DNA of 64,000 bases, taken from the NCBI GenBank assembly GCA_031548365.1, contig JAVBRD010000010.1, positions 62,001 through 126,000 on the forward strand, written 5' to 3'. The notes beneath the pieces are model-generated. The model had not been told where the DNA came from. It searched no databases and saw nothing but the letters and a program-made list of their open reading frames with translations. The first letter of the stretch is position 1. Every line of letters starts with the position of its first letter. Positions 59,558 through 64,000 of the stretch are shown here, piece by piece. A program made the position numbers and the translations under genes. Source of the DNA: JAVBRD01 sp031548365. GTDB lineage: Bacteria > Bacillota > Clostridia > Christensenellales > UBA1750.

Positions 59558-60554
59558 CGCGCACCTCCGTCACGATGATGCGCGTTCCGTTCATAGCGCC
59601 TTGCGAAAGGATCACACGCGCTCCGGCAGGGATGCCGCGAACCTCGGCGAACCCGGCCTCCACATGGCCGATCCTTACGCCGCGACGGACGGCATAACCG
59701 TTTTCGCATACGAGCACGCTGTCGTCACGGAGCGCACCCAACGGCACTGTCACGCCCCGCCGTTCACCAGTATCAACCACGCAGTCCACCTGGGCGCCAT
59801 CGCCAAGACCCGTCACAGGAAGCGAGACATGTGCGATCATGACGGGCGGGCGTGTCAGTGTAAGGCTGGACACGGTCATCGCGGGTGGCTTGTACGGCGA
59901 GAGTTCGTTGATCGTTCCCATGCCGACGATGGCCCCCTCACGGGTGCATAAAACACTCTGTCCAACCACGATCCGATCGGTGTCAAAATCTTGAAGCGGC
60001 ATGGAGACGCGTTCTTCCCTGCCCGTGATCACAGCAAGCGGCGTTCCCGCTGTCACCCACCCGCCATCCGATGATAACAACTCTCGCACTACGCCGTCAG
60101 CCGGACTTCGCACGCACTCTAAATTCAGTGATTCCGCCGCAGCGCTTGTTCCTGAACCGGCGAGCAGGACGCTCAGATGCGCAAGCTCTTCGCCAAACGA
60201 GTCATCCGCGCCCTGCACAATCCTTTCAATCGCGTCGGACATGCTCGATTGCTGCCTAAACGCGCCCGCCAGCACAGGTGAACTGACGCGCATCAGCATC
60301 TGATCGGTTGACACCGCGTCGCCCGGCCTGACCAGGATCTGCCCTACACGTCCCGCAGTCAGCGCAGACACGACGTGCGTCTCCTTTCGTTCCACGTTTC
60401 CCGTCAACTCAAGCGTGAGTTTGATGTCGCGCTCGGTGGCAATGGCTATTTCTACGCGCGCGGGCGCATTCACCCAGGCATATGCCACGCAAACGCCGGC
60501 GACCGCAAAAAAAAGGAGCGCCGCCGTCAGCGCGAACGCTCTTTTCTTCCTCAT
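59547..60554 (-). CDS. MacA-like membrane-fusion adaptor
   Basis: A 335-residue adaptor with an N-terminal signal/membrane anchor (about residues 7-27) followed by a lipoyl-type half G-R-V-G-Q-I-L-V-R-P-G-D-A-V, a short linker and the second half R-S-P-A-D-G-V-V-R-E-L. It is shorter than the pump adaptor at 14904-16229. The ATG at 60554 is chosen by GGGAGGTGAGG upstream. It stands after hom by 60 bases and is followed by the permease. No ATPase gene lies in this operon. Confidence 0.88.
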   Translation of the reverse strand: MRKKRAFALTAALLFFAVAGVCVAYAWVNAPARVEIAIATERDIKLTLELTGNVERKETHVVSALTAGRVGQILVRPGDAVSTDQMLMRVSSPVLAGAFRQQSSMSDAIERIVQGADDSFGEELAHLSVLLAGSGTSAAAESLNLECVRSPADGVVRELLSSDGGWVTAGTPLAVITGREERVSMPLQDFDTDRIVVGQSVLCTREGAIVGMGTINELSPYKPPAMTVSSLTLTRPPVMIAHVSLPVTGLGDGAQVDCVVDTGERRGVTVPLGALRDDSVLVCENGYAVRRGVRIGHVEAGFAEVRGIPAGARVILSQGAMNGTRIIVTEVRDET

Positions 60555-60614
60555 TTTCCTCACCTCCCGCCTATTGTGAGCGCGGGAGGTCATGCTCATG
60601 ACGGCCAAATAATG

Positions 60615-61829
60615 TCAGGCGTTTTCATAACGAATGGGCGAACCGAGAACAGGGAGCGTTGAGAGCGTATGACGAAGCTCGCTGTGCGGCGCTTCATGCG
60701 TGATCACCGCAATCTCGCCCGGCGCATCTCCGGCGTCGGGGACGACAATGCGCGCTTCCGGCATGGCGCTCTCTATGAACGCCTGCGATTCTATTGGCGA
60801 TCGGAAAAAAAGACGCGTGAGTTCGTCCATCTGGCGATAAGCAGGAAAAATCACCGGCTCCGCGTCCCATGGGCGGCCACGGAGGCGCGCGCACTCCACA
60901 ATATCGCCCAGAACGGCGCTCGCGGTCGCTTCTCTGCCTGCGCCGCGCCCGTAGAACATCGCATCACCCACGTAGTCGCCATGGAGGATCACCGCGTTGA
61001 ACACATCGGAAACAACAGCGAGCGGCACTGATGCGGGCAGCATCACCGGGCAGACGCGCCCAAACCAGCCACCGTCCGTACACACCGCTTTTGCCACAAG
61101 CCGCACCGTGCGGTAGAGTGACTCTGCGAGCTTCATGTCCTGCCGAGTCACACGCGTGATGCCTTCGCACGGGATGAACGCGTCATCCGCAAGATCTGCG
61201 CCAAAGCACAAAGACGCGAGGATCGCGAGCTTTCGCCGCGCGTCATGCCCTTCAACGTCTGCTTCGGGATTGGCCTCCGCGTACCCAAGTTGTTGCGCCT
61301 CGCGCAGCGCGGTCTCAAACGAGGCCGCGCCACCCTGCATTCGTGTAAGGATGTAGTTCGTCGTGCCGTTGAGTATACCGCCCACCGTGTCAATACGGTT
61401 CCCCGAGAGGCAGTGCCGGATGGGCCGGAGCACTGGAATGCCCCCGCAGCAGCTCCCCTCATAAAGAAAAGACACGCCACGTTTTCTGGCAATTGCTTTG
61501 AGCTCCTCGCCGCGCGCGACGACCATGGCCTTGTTGGACGTGACAAAGGACTTCCCCGCCTCAAGCGCCCGCTTCGCAAACTCGCCGGCGGGCTCCACAC
61601 CGCCCATGCACTCAGCGACAACACCGATTTCCGGGTCGCCAAGGATGTCCGAAAAATCACTTGTGAACAGGCCGTGGTAAGGCAAAGCGGAAAAATCCCG
61701 CATATCCAGTATTTTTTTGAGAATCACCGTTTCCCCAGCGGCGCGGGAAACGGTATCGGCACGACTGAGCATCAGCTCCGCAACACCGGTTCCGACCACG
61801 CCATGTCCCAACAGCGCAACCTTGAGCAA
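60615..61829 (-). CDS. hom: Homoserine dehydrogenase
   Basis: A 404-residue enzyme of aspartate-family amino acid synthesis (aspartate semialdehyde to homoserine). Seen are the Rossmann start A-L-L-G-H-G-V-V-G-T-G-V, the T-S-N-K-A-M-V motif, G-G-I-L-N-G-T-T-N-Y-I-L and E-A-N-P-E-A-D-V-E-G-H-D-A-R-R-K. The C-terminal ACT-like region is short (about 60 residues). The start is a TTG (61829) with AAGGGA somewhat distant. It lies 31 bases after the PfkB kinase gene and serves the same pathway as IlvA further on. Confidence 0.96.
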   Translation of the reverse strand: MLKVALLGHGVVGTGVAELMLSRADTVSRAAGETVILKKILDMRDFSALPYHGLFTSDFSDILGDPEIGVVAECMGGVEPAGEFAKRALEAGKSFVTSNKAMVVARGEELKAIARKRGVSFLYEGSCCGGIPVLRPIRHCLSGNRIDTVGGILNGTTNYILTRMQGGAASFETALREAQQLGYAEANPEADVEGHDARRKLAILASLCFGADLADDAFIPCEGITRVTRQDMKLAESLYRTVRLVAKAVCTDGGWFGRVCPVMLPASVPLAVVSDVFNAVILHGDYVGDAMFYGRGAGREATASAVLGDIVECARLRGRPWDAEPVIFPAYRQMDELTRLFFRSPIESQAFIESAMPEARIVVPDAGDAPGEIAVITHEAPHSELRHTLSTLPVLGSPIRYENA

Positions 61830-61860
61830 CCAAGCGCACGTCCCTTCAGTTCGTCAAATC

Positions 61861-62790
61861 TCAGATATCCCGAATATTTACGCGCGCATGCATGTCCAAG
61901 ACCTGCGCGCGCGTGGGAAACTCAGTTCCCGCGAGCATGACCGCGGCAGTTGCCGCCGCGACGCCCCATCTCAGTATACCGTCGAGCGTTAAATTTTGTT
62001 CAATCGCATGGATCATGCCAGCGACCATACTGTCTCCCGCGCCCAGTGTGGACACAACCGTGATGGGCAGCGCGGGTGCAAAGCATGTGCGTGAGCCATC
62101 CGTCAACAGCGCGCCATTCCCGCCCATAGATACCGCCGCAAACCGCACCCCGCGTCCGCAAAGCTCAAGCGCGGCTTCCTTGATCTCCACAACGCTGCCA
62201 AGCTTGCGGCCAACGGCGAGCTCCAGCTCGTACTGATTGGGTTTAATGAGCGATGGCCCTGCCTCCACACCGCGCATGAGCTTTTCGCCCTCCGCGTCAA
62301 CGACACAGAAAACGTTGGGATTAGCCGCCTTAGCCGCTGCAATCAGCTCTGCGTAAGTATCAGAGGCACACCCAGGAGGCAAACTCCCGGTAAACACCAG
62401 TACATCGGACGAAAAACGCTCCGCATCTCGGGAAAGCGCGCGCACATCATCCGCGGTCGCGGGCACGCCGGGTTCGTTGATTTCGGTGATCACACGATTT
62501 GAGCGGTCAAGCAGTTTCGTGTTGACGCGTACTGCGCCTGACAGACGCACACACGCATTCTCAACGCCTTCAGCCGCCATGCGGTTCGCGATGAGCTCTC
62601 CCCCGCGCTCGTATAAGAACCCAGCCACGCGCGAACGCATGCCAAGGCGCGCGGCCATAATCGCCACGTTGACGCCCTTCCCGCTCGGATCCTCACGGAT
62701 AGCGAGAATGCGGTTCATCCCGCCGTATGTGAATTTGTCTATCTCGACTGTCTTGTCGATGCATGGGTTCATGCAAAAAGCTGTAACCAT
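61861..62790 (-). CDS. 1-phosphofructokinase/tagatose-6-phosphate kinase (PfkB family)
   Basis: A 309-residue sugar kinase. Characteristic are N-P-C-I-D-K-T at the N-terminus, G-K-G-V-N-V-A-I-M-A, F-T-G-S-L-P-P-G, K-P-N-Q-Y-E-L-E and the catalytic G-A-G-D-S-M-V-A-G. This is the FruK/LacC subgroup, which phosphorylates fructose-1-phosphate or tagatose-6-phosphate. No PTS transporter is adjacent, so the substrate is open. It lies between the DUF4846 protein and hom on the same strand. Confidence 0.93.
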   Translation of the reverse strand: MVTAFCMNPCIDKTVEIDKFTYGGMNRILAIREDPSGKGVNVAIMAARLGMRSRVAGFLYERGGELIANRMAAEGVENACVRLSGAVRVNTKLLDRSNRVITEINEPGVPATADDVRALSRDAERFSSDVLVFTGSLPPGCASDTYAELIAAAKAANPNVFCVVDAEGEKLMRGVEAGPSLIKPNQYELELAVGRKLGSVVEIKEAALELCGRGVRFAAVSMGGNGALLTDGSRTCFAPALPITVVSTLGAGDSMVAGMIHAIEQNLTLDGILRWGVAAATAAVMLAGTEFPTRAQVLDMHARVNIRDI

Positions 62791-62801
62791 TGCGCTCTCC
62801 G

Positions 62802-63788
62802 CTACTTGAACTGGACAAACTTGAAATCGTCAAATGTAAACTCGGGCGTCTTGACCGTGGTATCGGAACTGCTGAGCTGAACCCACGGGCTGATGGAGGC
62901 ATCCTGAACATTTTTGAGGATGTGCATTTCCTGCGCGGGCTTGAACCCCTGGCCAAGAATGTAAAGTTTGTCGCCATTTTCATTCTCGCACATGTCCATG
63001 ATCATCACTACGTGCGACTTGTCCGTCCCGGCATTCTGATAAAGCATCACGCCCGGTGCGAGATCGGACGCGTCCTCAACATCGGACGCCAACGCCTTGA
63101 TGGAGTTGTACTGCATCAGCTGCACGAGATACTTCTCGAAGTTCTCCTCGCCTGTTGACTTGGTGCCGCCCGAAGTAAACGACACCTTGGAACCGTCGAC
63201 TTTGAGCTTTCTGCCGCTCGCCCATGTCTTCCAATCAAACTTAAAACCGCTTGTAAAGTGGAAAACGATGTTGTCCTCCAACCCGTTGGCGTAGAGATAC
63301 TGGGCGTAGATGCGCTCCACCGACCCCACGGCTTGCTGATGGTTGCGCGTGCCCACGGGCATATCCACAACCGCTTCATACACGCTGAGTTCTTTTTCTG
63401 TGCCATCGTACAGGAGCACGGGCGAGCCATCGGGCTTAAGTGGGAGATCCATGAGATAGCCCACAATGCTGCCTGCTTGCCTCAAAGGACGGGTATATCC
63501 CGCCGGGGGCGAAAAACGTTCTTTAACCGTCTCTCCATCAGGAAAAATGATCGGCACGGCAACCGCCGGCGTGGCGCGCGGGGGCGCAGAAGGTGTAGGC
63601 GTTGCGACAGCATCACCCGTCGAAGGCGCTGGCGAGAGGACCACCGGCGTCGACGACGCGCTGGGAGCCGGGCTGGGCGCGCTCGCAGGTTTGCTCATGT
63701 TGAGTATGTTGTTGTCAAAGGTGATTCCGGCCCATGCACCCACTAGAACGGAAACAACCAGCATCAGCGCGTACCATCCACGCTTCAC
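62802..63788 (-). CDS. DUF4846 protein, membrane-anchored or secreted
   Basis: A 328-residue protein. One N-terminal hydrophobic segment (about residues 5-24), then a P/S/A-rich linker of about 50 residues, then the DUF4846 domain with P-A-G-Y-T-R-P-L, S-I-V-G-Y-L-M-D-L-P-L-K-P-D-G-S-P-V and D-M-P-V-G-T-R-N-H-Q-Q-A-V-G-S-V-E-R-I-Y-A-Q-Y-L. It should sit outside the membrane. The function is unknown. The GTG at 63788 follows AAGGGGGGATC, replacing a longer frame that reads through the ComEC-like gene. Confidence 0.88.
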   Translation of the reverse strand: MKRGWYALMLVVSVLVGAWAGITFDNNILNMSKPASAPSPAPSASSTPVVLSPAPSTGDAVATPTPSAPPRATPAVAVPIIFPDGETVKERFSPPAGYTRPLRQAGSIVGYLMDLPLKPDGSPVLLYDGTEKELSVYEAVVDMPVGTRNHQQAVGSVERIYAQYLYANGLEDNIVFHFTSGFKFDWKTWASGRKLKVDGSKVSFTSGGTKSTGEENFEKYLVQLMQYNSIKALASDVEDASDLAPGVMLYQNAGTDKSHVVMIMDMCENENGDKLYILGQGFKPAQEMHILKNVQDASISPWVQLSSSDTTVKTPEFTFDDFKFVQFK

Positions 63789-63807
63789 AAGGATCCCCCC
63801 TTTTTCA

Positions 63808-64000
63808 TTACGGCGAAAACAGTTCAGGCAAGCTTTTCTCCGTGTAAACCAACAATTGCTTTCCATCGCTGACACAGCCCATTGTGCCGTCGATATCGGA
63901 GCGAAGCACACGCGCACCGGATTTTGAGAGCCTTTCCAGCACCGCCGCGCTGGGCTTAGTCTCACCCGTCTCATCGCATGTCACAAACGCGACATTGGGA
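63808..64000 (-). CDS. ComEC/Rec2-like metallo-beta-lactamase-fold protein, C-terminal part
   Basis: Only the last 63 codons before TAA (63810-63808) lie in the window. The end has P-S-A-A-V-L-E-R-L-S-K-S-G-A-R-V-L-R and S-D-I-D-G-T-M-G-C-V-S-D-G, the fit expected for the MBL domain of ComEC/Rec2 or single-domain relatives (L-x-x-x-G-A-x-V-x-x-T-D-x-x-G). Whether the membrane channel part is present cannot be seen. It is followed at 19 bases by the DUF4846 gene. Confidence 0.75.
   Translation of the reverse strand, partial: PNVAFVTCDETGETKPSAAVLERLSKSGARVLRSDIDGTMGCVSDGKQLLVYTEKSLPELFSP

Overview
The window looks like a chromosomal piece of a GC-rich, endospore-forming Firmicute of the clostridial type. 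The evidence is SpoIVB, the Asp23/AmaP/DUF2273/NusB block, the YajC and TIGR04086-type membrane proteins, MnmA, RF3, and a gene style with many TTG starts behind strong GGAGG ribosome sites. No rRNA, phage, insertion sequence or CRISPR array was seen. Most of the content is ordinary core metabolism and translation, with several small clusters in unusual combinations. I could not place it to a genus.

Layout. 1-1421 (minus): promoter, Asp23, AmaP, DUF2273, then the start of nusB cut by the window edge. 1429-5176 (minus): a tiny Cys-rich protein, typA and prfC. 5312-6382 (minus) is a URO-D-like protein; divergent from it is a lone LolD/MacB-type ABC ATPase (6506-7174), with a perfect 16-bp palindrome between them. 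7338-11469 (plus): CofE-like ligase, RidA, rsgA behind an attenuator-like leader, and a zinc alcohol dehydrogenase. 11800-16229 (minus): RND pump and lipoprotein adaptor. 16463-16811 (plus): tRNA-Arg, -His, -Gln and -Lys with promoter and terminator. 16966-20943 (plus): glutaredoxin-like protein, polyprenyl-phosphate type glycosyltransferase, M29 aminopeptidase, an unknown CxCxxC protein, and gap.

21006-34622 (minus): a long, mostly gapless run in transcription order: secA, radical SAM/DUF2344 pair, RNase G, Orn/Lys/Arg decarboxylase-like protein, tmk, FHA protein, Ser/Thr kinase, heavy-metal-associated protein, cysteine synthase, mnmA. 34752-35236 (minus): rpmB with a promoter, structured leader, internal terminator and 8-codon upstream ORF. 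35587-36179 (plus) is a methyltransferase broken by two apparent frameshifts. 36931-44179 (minus): a five-gene operon ahcY, SAH/MTA deaminase, HAD hydrolase, GH2 glycosidase, isocitrate dehydrogenase, with a good promoter. 44312-50761 (plus): mutL, queA, tgt, yajC, TIGR04086 protein, spoIVB. 50801-55187 (minus): DUF2339 membrane protein and GH3 glycosidase, divergent from a Gfo/Idh/MocA oxidoreductase (55293-56375). 56527-64000 (minus): in transcription order the end of a ComEC-like protein, DUF4846 protein, PfkB kinase, homoserine dehydrogenase, MacA-like adaptor, MacB-like permease without ATPase, threonine dehydratase, and a small membrane-anchored protein.

The points I consider most worth following are the rpmB leader, the kinase/FHA/heavy-metal/cysteine-synthase/thiouridylase run, the AhcY plus SAH-deaminase pair (a possible S-inosylhomocysteine route), the rsgA leader, and the separated parts of a MacAB-like exporter. 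I found no clearly new multi-gene defence or mobile system.
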